Below are positions 52,336-62,206 of a DNA stretch of 64,000 nt, piece after piece; position 1 is the stretch's first letter, and each line of letters begins with the position of its first letter. Source of the stretch: Marinilactibacillus sp036039175 (GTDB taxonomy: Bacteria; Bacillota; Bacilli; Lactobacillales; Carnobacteriaceae_A); contig NZ_JAYXKP010000008.1 of the NCBI RefSeq assembly GCF_036039175.1, forward strand, positions 62,001-126,000, given 5' to 3'. Under the pieces are notes generated by a model, which did not search any database, was not told where the DNA came from, and saw only the letters and a list, made by a program, of their open reading frames with translations. Position numbers and translations under genes: made by a program.

Positions 52336-53151
52336 ATGGGTTCAAAATTTTTACGTGGCTTAGTCTATTTAGCCTCTGCGATCACTTTCGGTATGCTCGG
52401 TTACGTTATCTTCTTTATTCTAATCAATGGTGTACGCTATTTGACACCAGACTTATTCGCTTGGAAATACAATTCGTCTAATGTCTCAATGATGCCAGCT
52501 ATCATTACAACTCTTTATTTAGTAGGCGGGACCCTATTGATTGCTACACCAATTGGCGTTTTTACTGGATTTTATCTTGTAGATTATGCAAATCGAAAAA
52601 ATCCAATCGTTAAGGCGATTAGTATGGCTACAGATACATTAGCGGCTGTACCATCAATTGTTTATGGTTTATTCGGTTTCTTATTCTTCGTAACATTTCT
52701 AGGCTTTCAATTTTCCCTTTTAGCGGGGATTTTAACATCAGTAATCATGGCGTTACCATTAATCATTCGTGCAACGGAAGAGGCTTTGATCTCTACTGGA
52801 CGCCCAATTCGTGAAGCCAGTTATGCTTTAGGCGCTGGTAAACTAAGAACAATTTTTACGGTCGTTCTCCCAGTTGCGATGCCCGGAATTCTTTCTGGAG
52901 TTATTTTAGCGAGTGGACGTGTCATTGGAGAAACAGCCGCCTTACTGTATACTTTGGGTTCATCAACAAACCTTCCCAGTTCAGTATTCAGTTCAGGTAG
53001 AACACTAGCGCTACACATGTATGTTTTATCGAGTGAAGGCTTCCACGTTAATGAAGCTTATGCAACTGCGGTTGTCTTACTACTATTTGTACTGATACTA
53101 AACGGTCTTTCAACTCTTGTCAGTTCTCGATTATCTAAAGGAGGAAAATAA
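52336..53151 (+). CDS. pstA: Phosphate ABC transporter permease PstA
   Basis: A 271-residue permease. DTLAAVPSIVYGLFGFLFF and EASYALGAGKLRTIFTVVLPVAMPGI followed by GRVIGETAALLYT are the PstA hallmarks. The ATG is 3 nt after the pstC stop and the stop directly abuts the ATG of pstB. Confidence 0.94.
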   Translation: MGSKFLRGLVYLASAITFGMLGYVIFFILINGVRYLTPDLFAWKYNSSNVSMMPAIITTLYLVGGTLLIATPIGVFTGFYLVDYANRKNPIVKAISMATDTLAAVPSIVYGLFGFLFFVTFLGFQFSLLAGILTSVIMALPLIIRATEEALISTGRPIREASYALGAGKLRTIFTVVLPVAMPGILSGVILASGRVIGETAALLYTLGSSTNLPSSVFSSGRTLALHMYVLSSEGFHVNEAYATAVVLLLFVLILNGLSTLVSSRLSKGGK

Positions 53152-53916
53152 ATGGCTACAAAAACTTCAAAAATTAAAGTTCAAGATCTTAAATTATGGT
53201 ACGGAGATTTCCAGGCATTACATGGACTGGATCTTGAGGTTCCTGAGAAAAAGATTACAGCATTTATTGGACCTTCTGGATGTGGAAAATCAACGTTCAT
53301 TAAAACACTGAATAGAATGAACGATCTCGTTGAGAACTGCCGTATTGAAGGAAAAGTAGAGTTAGATGGAAAAGATATCTACGGAAGCAAAACAGATATC
53401 AACCAATTACGCAAAAAAGTTGGTATGGTATTCCAACAACCAAATCCATTCCCGAAAAGTATTTACGACAACATTGCTTACGGACCTCGTACACATGGGA
53501 TCAAAAAGAAAGCTGAATTAGATGAAATTGTAGAACGTAGTTTGAAACAAGCGGCTATCTGGGATGAGGTCAAAGATTATTTAGACCGTAATGCTTTATC
53601 CATCTCTGGTGGGCAGCAACAAAGAATTTGTATCGCTAGAGCCTTAGCGGTAGAACCAGAAGTCTTACTAATGGATGAACCGACGAGTGCCTTAGATCCG
53701 ATTTCTACAGCTAAAATCGAAGAATTGGTTTCTCAATTGAAACAGGATTATACTATTGTTATGGTCACACATAACATGCAACAAGCTTCTCGTGTATCTG
53801 ATGAAACAGCCTTCTTCTTGAATGGTCACATCATCGAACACGCTGATACACGTAAAATCTTTACAAACCCAGATCAAGAAGAAACAGAAAATTATATTTC
53901 AGGTCGATTCGGTTAA
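53152..53916 (+). CDS. pstB: Phosphate ABC transporter ATPase PstB
   Basis: A 254-residue ATPase with Walker A GPSGCGKSTFIKTLNRMND, the VGMVFQQPNPFPKSIYDN block diagnostic of PstB, signature ISGGQQQRICIARALA, and Walker B VLLMDEPTSALDP. GGAGG lies in the end of pstA. It powers PstCA. Confidence 0.97.
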   Translation: MATKTSKIKVQDLKLWYGDFQALHGLDLEVPEKKITAFIGPSGCGKSTFIKTLNRMNDLVENCRIEGKVELDGKDIYGSKTDINQLRKKVGMVFQQPNPFPKSIYDNIAYGPRTHGIKKKAELDEIVERSLKQAAIWDEVKDYLDRNALSISGGQQQRICIARALAVEPEVLLMDEPTSALDPISTAKIEELVSQLKQDYTIVMVTHNMQQASRVSDETAFFLNGHIIEHADTRKIFTNPDQEETENYISGRFG

Positions 53917-53949
53917 GCAACTTTCAATGAAAATAGGAGGGAATGTAAA

Positions 53950-54627
53950 ATGAGAAGAGCGTATGATGAAGAGTTAGAACAGTTGCACAGAAAGTTTTAT
54001 CAAATGGGCTGTAAAGTCAATGAAGCAATCTATAAATCGATCAAGGCTTTTGTTAAGCATGATAAAGAGCTTGCAAAAGGCGTCATTGATGAAGATAAAG
54101 AGATCAATCAATTCGAACATGATCTTGAACAAGCGTGTATCGAACTGATTGCCTTACAACAACCCGTTACAACAGATCTTAGAAAGATCGTTACGGTTAT
54201 GAAAGCTTCTGCCGATCTTGAGCGTATGGGAGACCATGCTGTTAGTATTTCCAAATCAACCATTCGTGTTAAGGGCAATAAACGGAACACCATGATCGAA
54301 GGTATGATTTCAGATGCTGGTGAGAAGATCAAAAAAATGGGTGAAGATGTCTTAAAAGCTTACGTTGAATATGACTCCGAGAAAGCGGTTGAGATTGCAA
54401 AATATGATTATTTAGTTGATAGCTTAGCGCACGACATTAAAGAAGCGTGTATTGCTGAAATGAAAAAAGATCCTGAACTGGTTTTAGGCGCAACCGACTA
54501 TATGATGGCTAGCACCTATATCGAACGAATCGGAGATTACATTACAAATATCTCTGAGTGGATCGTTTACTTTGAAACAGGCGAGATTCAAGAACTGAAT
54601 ACACACAATAGTTACGAAAATCTGTAA
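53950..54627 (+). CDS. phoU: PhoU, phosphate signalling regulator
   Basis: A 225-residue protein with two repeats of a three-helix PhoU domain; metal-binding-type motifs occur in KASADLERMGDHAVSISKS and ASTYIERIGDYITNISEW. PhoU links Pst transport to the PhoR/PhoP two-component system, usually as a negative regulator. AGGAGGG lies 9 nt before the ATG. It closes the pst operon, and a terminator follows. Confidence 0.95.
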   Translation: MRRAYDEELEQLHRKFYQMGCKVNEAIYKSIKAFVKHDKELAKGVIDEDKEINQFEHDLEQACIELIALQQPVTTDLRKIVTVMKASADLERMGDHAVSISKSTIRVKGNKRNTMIEGMISDAGEKIKKMGEDVLKAYVEYDSEKAVEIAKYDYLVDSLAHDIKEACIAEMKKDPELVLGATDYMMASTYIERIGDYITNISEWIVYFETGEIQELNTHNSYENL

Positions 54628-54639
54628 ATTTGATTACGA

Positions 54640-54677
54640 AGTGCCGATTCCTAAAAGGGAAAAGGCGCTTTTTTTAT
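54640..54677 (+). terminator. Terminator of the pst operon
   Basis: AAGTGCC pairs with GGCGCTT with an inner TTCC/GGGAA pair and a seven-T run. Confidence 0.85.
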
Positions 54678-54736
54678 ACCTTGGATTACTTTCTTGCGGT
54701 ATACTGGTGGAGTAGCGCAGAAAGGACGGTGTACAT

Positions 54737-55402
54737 ATGAAAATCAAAATCAATCAAGCAATTGAATTAAATTATGAGGTGACCGGAGCAGGTCCAAACC
54801 TGATCTTGTTACATGGAAACGGTGAAGACTTACACATCTTTGATGCACTAGTTTCTCAACTAAATAAATCATTTACCGTTTATGCGGTAGATAGCCGAGA
54901 TCATGGAAAGAGTACCCAGACAAATGAATCTTTTAATTATCAAGATTTAACGGAAGATATTCATCAATTTATCCAGAAACTCCAATTAGAAAACGTTACG
55001 GTACTAGGGTTCAGCGATGGAGGCATTATTGCTTTACTACTCGGTATCAGACAAGAGTGCTACTTAGATAAACTAATCAGTTTAAGTCCCAACCTTTCAC
55101 CAAAAGACTGGAAGAAAGCCCCGTTAACAAAAATTCAAGAGCGGTACGAAGAAACAAAAGACCCGATGTTTTACTTGATGTTGAATGAACCAAATATTGA
55201 TCCAAAAGAGTTGAAGAACATCGTAGTGCCCACATTGGTTACAGCGGGAGAGCACGATCTTTTTTACAGATCCATGTACAGAACCATTGGAAAGAATATA
55301 CCAGAGGCTGAGTTACACATACTAGAAGATGAAGACCACAGTTCTTATATTATCGATACGGATAAAATGGCTGATGTATTCAGTGCATTTATCCGTCGTT
55401 GA
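54737..55402 (+). CDS. Alpha/beta hydrolase
   Basis: A 221-residue alpha/beta hydrolase. LILLHGNGEDLHIF is the oxyanion region, VLGFSDGG the nucleophile elbow, TAGEHDLFY the acid, and EDEDHSSYI holds the catalytic His. It resembles small esterases and lactonases; the substrate is unknown. AAAGGACGG precedes the ATG. The next gene starts 55 nt downstream and may be cotranscribed. Confidence 0.88.
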   Translation: MKIKINQAIELNYEVTGAGPNLILLHGNGEDLHIFDALVSQLNKSFTVYAVDSRDHGKSTQTNESFNYQDLTEDIHQFIQKLQLENVTVLGFSDGGIIALLLGIRQECYLDKLISLSPNLSPKDWKKAPLTKIQERYEETKDPMFYLMLNEPNIDPKELKNIVVPTLVTAGEHDLFYRSMYRTIGKNIPEAELHILEDEDHSSYIIDTDKMADVFSAFIRR

Positions 55403-55457
55403 GCGTCTTTTAGCTGGCTTAGTTACTCTGGTTTATCACTAGAGAGAAGGTAGAACG

Positions 55458-56237
55458 ATGCTAGTTAAAGCAGATAAAACGGTAAACGATAAAATTGAAA
55501 AACTGTTTGCAGGCTTAGAGGAAACGATGATCCAGACCTATTTAGAAGGTCATATGGGAGAAGCATGGGTAGATGATTTAGAGAACCCAACGGCTGCTCA
55601 AATCACAGTGAGTATTTTCACCTTTTATGCAGGGGACCATACTTCACCCGCAGCGGAAGAGATGTTGAACAATATTCAAGAAGATGTCTTGATTATTACC
55701 GAGTCAGAAGGTTGGAAACAAAAACTAGAGACAGTTCACGCAGGTGCTTTTGAAAAATATTCTAGATACCGCTTTGAACATAGCTCAGAATATTTTGACC
55801 AAACACACTTAGAAAACTTAGTTGCTCATTTACCAGAGCCTTATAGTATTAAAAAAATTGATCAGGCAGTGATTGAACTGCCGTCCTTACACCAACTGTC
55901 ACAAGACTTTACTGGAAATTTCGAGTCTAACGAAGATTTCTTAAATAGAGGTGTCGGCTACGTTGTGATGCGTGAAGATAAAGTGGTCAGTGGGGCTTCG
56001 AGTTTTAGTATTTTTGATGATGGAATTGAAATTGAAGTAGCGACGTATCCAGACTATAGAAGAAAAGGACTCGCGGCTGTCGCTTCTGCAGCTTTAATAC
56101 TGGATTGCCTGGACAATCAGAAGTATCCAAGTTGGGATGCGGACAATTGGGGTTCGGTGAAATTAGCAGAATCATTAGGTTACAAGATGAAAGAAGCTTA
56201 TGACACGTATTACGTTACGACGCGTAAAAAATCCTAA
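55458..56237 (+). CDS. GNAT family acetyltransferase (two-domain)
   Basis: A 259-residue protein of the GNAT_acetyltran type: an N-terminal domain of about 140 residues and a C-terminal GNAT core with the acetyl-CoA loop YPDYRRKGLAAVASAALILDC and AESLGYKMKEAYDTYYV. Substrate unknown. Its ribosome site GAGAAGG precedes the ATG by 8 nt, and a strong terminator follows. Confidence 0.87.
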   Translation: MLVKADKTVNDKIEKLFAGLEETMIQTYLEGHMGEAWVDDLENPTAAQITVSIFTFYAGDHTSPAAEEMLNNIQEDVLIITESEGWKQKLETVHAGAFEKYSRYRFEHSSEYFDQTHLENLVAHLPEPYSIKKIDQAVIELPSLHQLSQDFTGNFESNEDFLNRGVGYVVMREDKVVSGASSFSIFDDGIEIEVATYPDYRRKGLAAVASAALILDCLDNQKYPSWDADNWGSVKLAESLGYKMKEAYDTYYVTTRKKS

Positions 56238-56249
56238 GCTAGATTATTA

Positions 56250-56292
56250 AAAAACGAAGCAGTGACCGAAAAAGGTCGCTGCTTCGTTTTGT
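56250..56292. terminator. Bidirectional terminator
   Basis: AAAACGAAGCAGTGACC pairs with GGTCGCTGCTTCGTTTT around an AAAA loop. Confidence 0.93.
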
Positions 56293-56303
56293 TTTAATTT
56301 CAA

Positions 56304-57044
56304 TTAAGCTTGTTTCTTTTTCCAGTCAATCACGGTTTGTACGTAAGCATCAAACAAACCTTGTGCGGCGTCACTGTTATGAATCATCAATTCAGGGTGC
56401 CACTGAACGCCAACTGTGATATGTTGATCATCGCTGCTTTCAAAAGCTTCAATCAACCCATCATATGACCAGCCGACTGGTCGTAAACCGTCCGCCAATT
56501 TTTTAATGGCTTGGTGGTGATAAGAATTCACACTGGCTTTTTTACCATATAACTGACCAAGCCAAGAATCTTCTTCAAGTGTTACCGTATGTGCCGCTGT
56601 TTCGGGAGTAGATTCTTGCACGTGTTGCAAGCCAAGTTCTGGATAAAGAGAGACATCTTGGTATAAGGTGCCCCCGAACGCCACGTTAAAGATCTGTAGA
56701 CCACGGCAAATCGCTAAGACGGGTTTATTTTCTGCCCACGCCTCTTTGATAACGGCCATTTCAAACTTGTCACGCTCAAGACTCGTATCTTGTAATTTCA
56801 TGTGCGGCTCTTCACCGTAAGTTAGTGGAGACACATCTTGACCACCAGCCAAAACGATTGCATCAACACTTTTTACATATTGTTTGGCATTTTCTTCATT
56901 TGAAATCGGGAACACGACCGGCAAAGCGCCAGCAGCGTGTAAGCCTTCCACAAAACCTTGTGGCGTATAAGTAATCGGTAAGCTATTATAGCGAGGGCTA
57001 AAGTTCGTTAAGATATTTCCAGGTATTCCAATAACGGGTTTCAT
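56304..57044 (-). CDS. Gamma-glutamyl-gamma-aminobutyrate hydrolase family (class I amidotransferase-like)
   Basis: A 246-residue PuuD-like class I glutamine amidotransferase domain protein. The nucleophile is the Cys in PVLAICRGLQIFNVAFGGTLYQD, and the His/Glu of the triad are in GVQWHPELM. The GGQDVSPLTYGEEP loop is typical of this family, which cleaves gamma-glutamyl compounds. AAAGGATG precedes the ATG on the minus strand. It is a single-gene unit by its own signals, with no polyamine pathway genes nearby. Confidence 0.88.
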   Translation of the reverse strand: MKPVIGIPGNILTNFSPRYNSLPITYTPQGFVEGLHAAGALPVVFPISNEENAKQYVKSVDAIVLAGGQDVSPLTYGEEPHMKLQDTSLERDKFEMAVIKEAWAENKPVLAICRGLQIFNVAFGGTLYQDVSLYPELGLQHVQESTPETAAHTVTLEEDSWLGQLYGKKASVNSYHHQAIKKLADGLRPVGWSYDGLIEAFESSDDQHITVGVQWHPELMIHNSDAAQGLFDAYVQTVIDWKKKQA

Positions 57045-57173
57045 CGTACATCATCCTTTCAAACACCTGTTGGATTCAGGTCTTTATCAGTATACCGTAT
57101 CATCGTTTCCGTGCATAAAAAACTTTAATAGATTCCTTGTTTTAAAAGCGAGTTGTCGAATTTCTGAAACAAG

Positions 57174-58352
57174 TTAGCGTTTGTCCAGTAAGACTTTATA
57201 AGTCTGTTCGATCGCAAAAGCCCCAATAGGAGCCGTGATCAAAATCGACAACACCGCAACCGTCACGATCAGCTCTCCACTCGCCAGTCCCATCGCTAAC
57301 GGAACCCCACCAATCGCTGCTTGCACGGTCGCTTTTGGCGTATAGGCAATCATCGTAAAAAGTTTTTCTTTTTTTGATAATTTAGAAGGCGTCAAACTGA
57401 TCCAAACGCCTAGCATTCTAAATAATAACGCCCCGATAACCAAAACAATCGCAGCCAGACCAGCCGTCAGAGCGTAACGCAAATCAACCGTCGTACCGAC
57501 CAGCACAAATAATAAAATCTCCGCGCCGACCCAAAGACCGGAATACGTTTTCGATAACTGAGTGGACACGTTTGGATACAACTGATTCAAAACGATTCCC
57601 ATACTCATAATCGCCAGCAAGCCAGACAAAGCCACTCTTCCTTCTAAAATGTCTTCTAATGCCAATAACAAGAAAGACACACTCAACGTGATCAACACTT
57701 TAGTCATTGGATTCAACGAGATCCTTTTGAATAATTGTCCAAGAAGGAGTCCAGTAGCGACACCCAACAAACTGCCTAAAACAATCGAAACGGGAATCGT
57801 CAAAAAGTGACGAGCGGTGACCGTTCCACCAGCTGCCAGAGACAAGAAAGACGAAAACAAGACGATTACAAAGATATCATCTAAGGAAGCACCCGCAAGC
57901 ACAAGTTGAGGAATTCCTCTTTTTTGACCATAACCAGACGCTTTGATCTTGAGCATTAACGGTACGATAACCGCAGGAGAAACGGCCGCCACAACCGAAC
58001 CCATCAAAGCGGACTCGATATAAGTTAAATCAAAAAAGAGTGGTGCGAGTAAGGTGATGGCTGTAATCTCAAGTACGGCCGGGATGAAACTCATCAAGAG
58101 AGCGGGTAGCCCGATTTTCTTGAGCTCCGTCACATTGAGTGACAAACCAGCTCGAGTCAAGATAATGACGAGTGCGATACTCCTCAGATCAGAAGAAATC
58201 GAAAGCAAAGAATCATCCAGTAAATCTAAAGCATGCGGTCCAATCAAGACACCCGCAAAAATCATTCCAATCAATGTCGGTAAAGCCAGTTTCTTAGCTA
58301 TACCACCCAATACGATTCCAGAGATAAAAATCAAAGCAAAACTCGTTAACAT
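57174..58352 (-). CDS. Cation:proton antiporter
   Basis: A 392-residue, roughly 12-helix CPA-superfamily antiporter. The N-terminus LIFISGIVLGGIAKKLALPTLIGMIFAGVLIGP and the VSPAVIVPLML and GASLDDIFVIVLF segments (with the conserved Asp pair) are typical. It exchanges Na+, K+ or Li+ for protons. ATG 58352 has AAAGGA 8 nt upstream. The transcript carries an attenuator-like leader (58400-58500), unusual for this family in Lactobacillales as far as I know. Confidence 0.87.
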   Translation of the reverse strand: MLTSFALIFISGIVLGGIAKKLALPTLIGMIFAGVLIGPHALDLLDDSLLSISSDLRSIALVIILTRAGLSLNVTELKKIGLPALLMSFIPAVLEITAITLLAPLFFDLTYIESALMGSVVAAVSPAVIVPLMLKIKASGYGQKRGIPQLVLAGASLDDIFVIVLFSSFLSLAAGGTVTARHFLTIPVSIVLGSLLGVATGLLLGQLFKRISLNPMTKVLITLSVSFLLLALEDILEGRVALSGLLAIMSMGIVLNQLYPNVSTQLSKTYSGLWVGAEILLFVLVGTTVDLRYALTAGLAAIVLVIGALLFRMLGVWISLTPSKLSKKEKLFTMIAYTPKATVQAAIGGVPLAMGLASGELIVTVAVLSILITAPIGAFAIEQTYKVLLDKR

Positions 58353-58396
58353 AAAATCATTCCTTTTCAGTAGTCTGGTAAACAACCAGATGAATC

Positions 58397-58515
58397 GAGC
58401 ATAAAAAAAGCCGAGACTCCTGGATGCCTACACATCACAGAAGTCATCAGCTTTACAGCGGTTTAGGCTACGCCTTGGGAGACATTCATTCCCATTTGAC
58501 TAGAGTATAGCACAA
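58397..58515 (-). promoter_or_regulatory. Riboswitch-like attenuator leader of the antiporter gene
   Basis: On the minus strand an extended -10 TGCTATACT (58506-58514) starts an RNA whose 3' part is a terminator: AGCUGAUGACUUCUG pairs with CAGGAGUCUCGGCU followed by seven Us. Its loop holds UAGGC, which can pair with GCCUA just upstream (pseudoknot or antiterminator). A GGGA/UCCC hairpin and a GGC-GUA-GCC hairpin lie 5'. The start codon follows about 45 nt after the Us. No ligand class is recognised. Confidence 0.6.
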
Positions 58516-58778
58516 TTCGACTAGCTTTAGGAATAGGTAATTCATTATGCGCACATATAATAGTTAAAGCTACGAGTGAATCGAGTCCGCGTATAAGTTA
58601 GACCTACTTCTAAAAGTACAACTTAAGTGCTCATTTTATGTCATCATCACCAAGTAAAATAGAATAATAAAATAGGAACTGTTTTATATTCTTTCCTAGA
58701 TAATAATTTTTATAATCTGGAAGTGTTGATACGACAACATTTCGCGTTGTTTTGCTTAATTTGAGTCATCTATAGACC

Positions 58779-58807
58779 TTGATAAACGTTCTCAATTAAA
58801 CTAAAAT
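58779..58807 (+). promoter_or_regulatory. Promoter of the suf operon
   Basis: TTGATA (58779-58784), 17 bp, TAAAAT (58802-58807). Nothing else convincing was seen in 58521-58778. Confidence 0.7.
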
Positions 58808-58875
58808 GAAAGAGTATACGCGTAAAGATTTTAACTGGCGTAGCTAAAAAATCATAGAGAAAAGGAAGGTACATA

Positions 58876-59652
58876 ATGGCTGTATTAGAAATCAAGAACC
58901 TACATGTATCCATTGAAGATAAAGAAATTTTAAAAGGCGTTAATTTGAAAATGCAGACAGGAGAAATCCATGCCATCATGGGACCCAACGGAACCGGTAA
59001 ATCAACTTTATCAGCTGCGATTATGGGACACCCAAGTTACGAAGTCACAGAAGGAGAAGTCCTTCTTGACGGAGAAAACGTATTGGAACTAGAAGTAGAT
59101 GAACGTGCGCGTGCTGGTCTATTCCTAGCCGTTCAATATCCAAGTGAAATCGCAGGGATTACAAATGCAGAATTTATGCGTGCAGCGATCAACTCTCGTC
59201 GTGACGAAGACAATAAAATGGGCGTTATGGATTTCATCAACAAACTTGATGAAAAAATGGCGTTACTAGATATGTCTGAAGAGATGGCTGAGCGTTACTT
59301 GAATGAAGGCTTCTCAGGTGGAGAGAAAAAACGTAATGAGATCTTGCAATTATTGATGATCGAACCGACTTTCGCAATTTTAGATGAGATTGATTCAGGT
59401 CTAGATATCGATGCCTTACAAGTGGTTTCTAAAGGAGTCAACGAAATGCGTGGCGAGAACTTTGGTTCACTGATCATTACCCATTATCAAAGACTGTTGA
59501 ACTACATCACTCCAGACGTTGTCCACATTATGATGGATGGCCGTGTCGTGAAGACCGGTGGCGCAGAATTAGCGCACAAACTGGAAGCTGAAGGATACAA
59601 AGGCTTGATGGAAGAACTCGGAATTGAATACAAAGAAGAAGAACACGAATAA
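58876..59652 (+). CDS. sufC: Fe-S cluster assembly ATPase SufC
   Basis: A 258-residue ABC-type ATPase with Walker A GPNGTGKSTLSAAIMG, signature FSGGEKKRNEILQLL and Walker B FAILDEIDSGLDID. It powers the SufBCD scaffold on which FeS clusters are built. AAAGGAAGG precedes the ATG. First gene of sufCDSUB. Confidence 0.97.
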   Translation: MAVLEIKNLHVSIEDKEILKGVNLKMQTGEIHAIMGPNGTGKSTLSAAIMGHPSYEVTEGEVLLDGENVLELEVDERARAGLFLAVQYPSEIAGITNAEFMRAAINSRRDEDNKMGVMDFINKLDEKMALLDMSEEMAERYLNEGFSGGEKKRNEILQLLMIEPTFAILDEIDSGLDIDALQVVSKGVNEMRGENFGSLIITHYQRLLNYITPDVVHIMMDGRVVKTGGAELAHKLEAEGYKGLMEELGIEYKEEEHE

Positions 59653-59672
59653 AAAAAGAGGAGGCAAAACCT

Positions 59673-60971
59673 ATGGTAACAAAAGAAAAGCAGTACGTAG
59701 ATTATGCTGACGCTCTAACGGCCTTCTCGACAGGACTAGGGGAACCAGAATGGATGCTTCAACTGCGTCTAGAAGCGCTGAACAGTATCGAGAAACTGGA
59801 GCTACCGATCATTGAACGTTTGCGCTATAACCGCTGGCCACTGTTTCAAGTACCGAACTTGACAGGTGCACCAGCAGCTAAGTCAGTCGACATCACTCAG
59901 TTTATCCAAGACAAAGCAGACGCGGCTCGTGTCGTTCAAACGGGTAATGAAACGGTAATTGAGACTTTACCAGAATCTTTGAAAGAAAAAGGCGTCATCT
60001 TTACCGATATCCAAACCGCTTTAAAAGATCATTCTGAATTGGTCAAAGAAGCGTATATGCAGATCGCTGTAAAACCTCAGAAAAATCAAATCACGGCTTT
60101 TCACGCAGCCTTTATGAACTCTGGATTATTCTTATATGTACCAAAAAATGTGGTCGTAGAAGAACCCTTAGAAGCGATTTTTATTCAAAATAGTTTAGTA
60201 GAAGATAGCTTTATCAAACACGTACTCGTTTATGCAGATGTGAACTCTAGCTTTGACTATGTAGAGCGTTTCTTCACTGCTGGTCAGGAAAAGAATGCAG
60301 CGAACATTTTAGTAGAAGTTGTCGCAAAACAAGGTGCGCAAGTGAAATTCTCCGCTGTAGATCAGTTAGGCGAAAACACCACTACGTACTTTAACCGTGC
60401 GGGACATACCTTCCGTGATGCTTCAATCGATTGGGCCATCGGGGTAATGAACAACGGTAGCACGATTGCGGATTTGGATACAAACCTAATGGGTGACGGA
60501 TCCAGTTCAGATTTAAAAGCAGTCGCCATCAGTAGCGGTAAACAAACACAAGTCATTGATTCAAACGTTGTCAGCTATGGTAAGAGTACAACAGGAAATA
60601 TTTACCAACACGGTGTTATCCTTGACCGTGCAACCTTAACTTTTAACGGAATCGGCCATATCATCAAAGGCGCTAAAGGTTCAGACGCGCAACAAGAGTC
60701 TCGTGTCTTGATGCTTTCAGATAAAGCTCGTGGCGATGCCAACCCGATTCTATTGATCGATGAGAATGAAGTAACCGCTGGACATGCGGCTTCTGTTGGT
60801 CGAGTAGACCCAGAAGAAATGTACTACCTAATGAGTCGTGGAATCGAAAAATCAGAAGCGGAACGTTTAGTCATCCGAGGATTCTTAGGATCCGTGATCT
60901 CTGCGATTCCACTGAAATCGATTCGTGATGAATTGGTTGAAACCATTGAGAGGAAGTTGACTTCTAGATGA
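59673..60971 (+). CDS. sufD: Fe-S cluster assembly protein SufD
   Basis: A 432-residue SufB/SufD-family protein, mostly parallel beta-helix. The core block IGHIIKGAKGSDAQQESRVLMLSDKARGDANPILLIDENEV holds the conserved His, and the end has YYLMSRGIEKSEAERLVIRGFL. It pairs with SufB and SufC. GAGGAGG lies before the ATG; the stop overlaps the start of sufS (ATGA). Confidence 0.95.
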   Translation: MVTKEKQYVDYADALTAFSTGLGEPEWMLQLRLEALNSIEKLELPIIERLRYNRWPLFQVPNLTGAPAAKSVDITQFIQDKADAARVVQTGNETVIETLPESLKEKGVIFTDIQTALKDHSELVKEAYMQIAVKPQKNQITAFHAAFMNSGLFLYVPKNVVVEEPLEAIFIQNSLVEDSFIKHVLVYADVNSSFDYVERFFTAGQEKNAANILVEVVAKQGAQVKFSAVDQLGENTTTYFNRAGHTFRDASIDWAIGVMNNGSTIADLDTNLMGDGSSSDLKAVAISSGKQTQVIDSNVVSYGKSTTGNIYQHGVILDRATLTFNGIGHIIKGAKGSDAQQESRVLMLSDKARGDANPILLIDENEVTAGHAASVGRVDPEEMYYLMSRGIEKSEAERLVIRGFLGSVISAIPLKSIRDELVETIERKLTSR

Positions 60972-62206
60972 CCGATTCGTTTGACCGATTAAAACAGGAT
61001 TTTCCCATTTTAAACCAGGTCATTAACGATGAACCACTGGTTTATCTGGACAATGCAGCGACCACGCAAAAACCACAGACTGTACTGGATGCGGTCGAAA
61101 CCTATTACCATACGTCAAATGCCAATGTCCACCGCGGTGTGCATACTTTGGCAGAACGAGCGACGAGTCAGTATGAAGGATCTCGTGAAGTCATCCGCAA
61201 CTTTATCAACGCCGCTGAAACGGCAGAAGTGCTTCTGACACGCGGAACCACAACTTCACTGAACTGGGTCGCAAGAAGCTTTGGAGAAGTGGTAGTAGAA
61301 GCAGGAGATGAGATCCTGATCTCTTATATGGAACACCACTCCAACATTGTTCCTTGGCAACAATTAGCGAAAAAGAAACAAGCGAAACTCGTTTACGTTG
61401 AACTGACGGAAGATGGCCAGCTCGACTTGGATGATTTTCAAAACAAACTAACTGATAAAACAAAAATCGTGTCTTTAACACATGTCTCCAATGTGCTCGG
61501 TGTCGTGAATCCGATTCAGCAGATTGCTGACTGGGTACACGAGAAAAACGGCTATCTAGTCGTTGATGGTGCTCAAGCGGTTCCGCATATGCCAGTCGAT
61601 GTACAAGCGCTCCAAGCAGACTTTTACGCCTTCAGTGGGCATAAGATGCTGGGACCGACTGGGATTGGCGTGCTTTACGGAAAACGTGCACTTCTTGAAC
61701 AAATGGAGCCGGTCGAGTTCGGTGGCGAAATGATCGATTTCGTAGAAGAACAAGACAGTACTTGGAAAGAACTGCCTTGGAAGTTTGAAGCAGGGACACC
61801 CAATATTGCTGGAGCAATCGGTCTAGCGGTTGCGGTTCAATATCTAGAAAGAATCGGTATGGAAAATATCGCTCAGCACGAACGCGAACTGATTGAATAT
61901 GTGATGCCGAAACTGAAACAGATTAAGGGACTAACGATTTTCGGTCCAGAAGATCTAAGATTCAGAACAGGGGTCATTTCATTTAATATCGATGGCGTCC
62001 ATCCACATGATGTGGCGACAGCGATGGATATGGAAGGCGTAGCGGTCAGAGCCGGTCACCACTGTGCTCAACCTCTGATGACGTATCTAAATCAACCGGC
62101 AACAGCCAGAGCCAGTTTTTATATCTACAATACGAAAGCTGATGCCGATAAGTTTGTAGAAGCGATTCTCGCTACAAAGGAGTTTTTCTTAAATGGCCTT
62201 AACTAA
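60968..62206 (+). CDS. sufS: Cysteine desulfurase SufS
   Basis: A 412-residue PLP enzyme that takes sulfur from cysteine. YLDNAATTQKP is the start signature, the PLP lysine is in FSGHKMLGPTGIG, and the catalytic Cys is in RAGHHCAQPLM. It hands the sulfur to SufU, encoded next with a 14-nt overlap. Confidence 0.97.
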   Translation: MTDSFDRLKQDFPILNQVINDEPLVYLDNAATTQKPQTVLDAVETYYHTSNANVHRGVHTLAERATSQYEGSREVIRNFINAAETAEVLLTRGTTTSLNWVARSFGEVVVEAGDEILISYMEHHSNIVPWQQLAKKKQAKLVYVELTEDGQLDLDDFQNKLTDKTKIVSLTHVSNVLGVVNPIQQIADWVHEKNGYLVVDGAQAVPHMPVDVQALQADFYAFSGHKMLGPTGIGVLYGKRALLEQMEPVEFGGEMIDFVEEQDSTWKELPWKFEAGTPNIAGAIGLAVAVQYLERIGMENIAQHERELIEYVMPKLKQIKGLTIFGPEDLRFRTGVISFNIDGVHPHDVATAMDMEGVAVRAGHHCAQPLMTYLNQPATARASFYIYNTKADADKFVEAILATKEFFLNGLN

